Positions 63,978 through 64,000 of a DNA stretch of 64,000 bases are shown in pieces. The notes under the pieces are model-generated. The model saw only the letters and a list, made by a program, of their open reading frames with translations. It searched no databases and was not told where the DNA came from. The stretch covers positions 42,399 through 106,398 of the forward strand of contig CALVQT010000003.1 of the NCBI GenBank assembly GCA_944358375.1. Direction: 5' to 3'. A program made the position numbers and the translations under genes. Position 1 is the stretch's first letter, and every line of letters starts with the position of its first letter. This DNA comes from an uncultured Bacilli bacterium. GTDB taxonomy: Bacteria > Bacillota_I > Bacilli_A > RF39 > UBA660.

Positions 63978-64000
63978 AATATATAATATGCTACTTGAGG

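Noticed and set aside
1..64000. CRISPR array, tRNA or rRNA genes
   Set aside because: No regularly spaced repeats, no cloverleaf-like GC-rich segments and no rRNA signature sequences were seen on either strand.

Overview
The window is very AT-rich, densely coding DNA from a low-GC Gram-positive bacterium. It probably comes from a gut-associated Bacillota/Mollicutes-related lineage. The clues are an infC-rpmI-rplT operon with an L20-type leader, a phenylalanine T-box on pheST, strong AGGAGG-type ribosome sites, pyruvate phosphate dikinase, an agmatine deiminase pathway and a bile salt hydrolase/penicillin V acylase family gene. TGA acts as a stop (for example at the ends of the genes at 22777 and 39424) and Trp is read from TGG, so this is not the Mycoplasma code. 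No tRNA, rRNA or CRISPR array was seen.

Layout. 1-9.0 kb (minus strand): translation genes (rsmE 5' part, Smr protein, rplT, rpmI, infC, frr, pheT, pheS, proS) with two type IV pilin-like genes slipped between them. 9.1-17.4 kb (minus): polyamine block, potD-C-B-A plus carbamate kinase in one unit, and aguA, an agmatine/putrescine exchanger and ptcA in another. Together they convert agmatine to putrescine with ATP gain and also import polyamines. 17.6-20.8 kb: a stand-alone PilB/GspE-type ATPase, a membrane-anchored C39-like peptidase and an HPt protein.

20.9-42.2 kb is accessory DNA: two unusual Clp-type AAA+ proteins either side of a Y-family polymerase, a broken gene, an ATP-grasp protein, a membrane-anchored extracellular protein, two tandem zinc peptidases, a DUF6512-like membrane protein, an FkbM methyltransferase, a BSH/PVA-family hydrolase, several unknowns, a HerA/VirB4-like ATPase translationally coupled to a remarkable Cys-rich protein, and an AraC/GyrI regulator.

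42.96-48.96 kb is a roughly 6-kb integrative element at the 3' end of ppdK. It carries a large serine recombinase, an Xre-like regulator, a multi-zinc-ribbon nuclease-like protein and a 566-residue protein with an R-x4-H (HEPN-like) motif. A decayed duplicate of its right end (42281-42962) and a recombinase relic near 37.2 kb suggest repeated insertions at ppdK. 48.9-64 kb returns to core genes: ppdK, tdk, a Xer-type recombinase, comEC, comEA, a heterodimeric ABC exporter, hemW and two tandem sigma-70 family factors behind a consensus promoter with a dyad at the start site.

The strongest candidates for something undescribed are the HerA-like/Cys-rich pair, the HEPN-like/nuclease cargo of the ppdK element, the paired non-canonical Clp ATPases, and the two-TM C39 peptidase.
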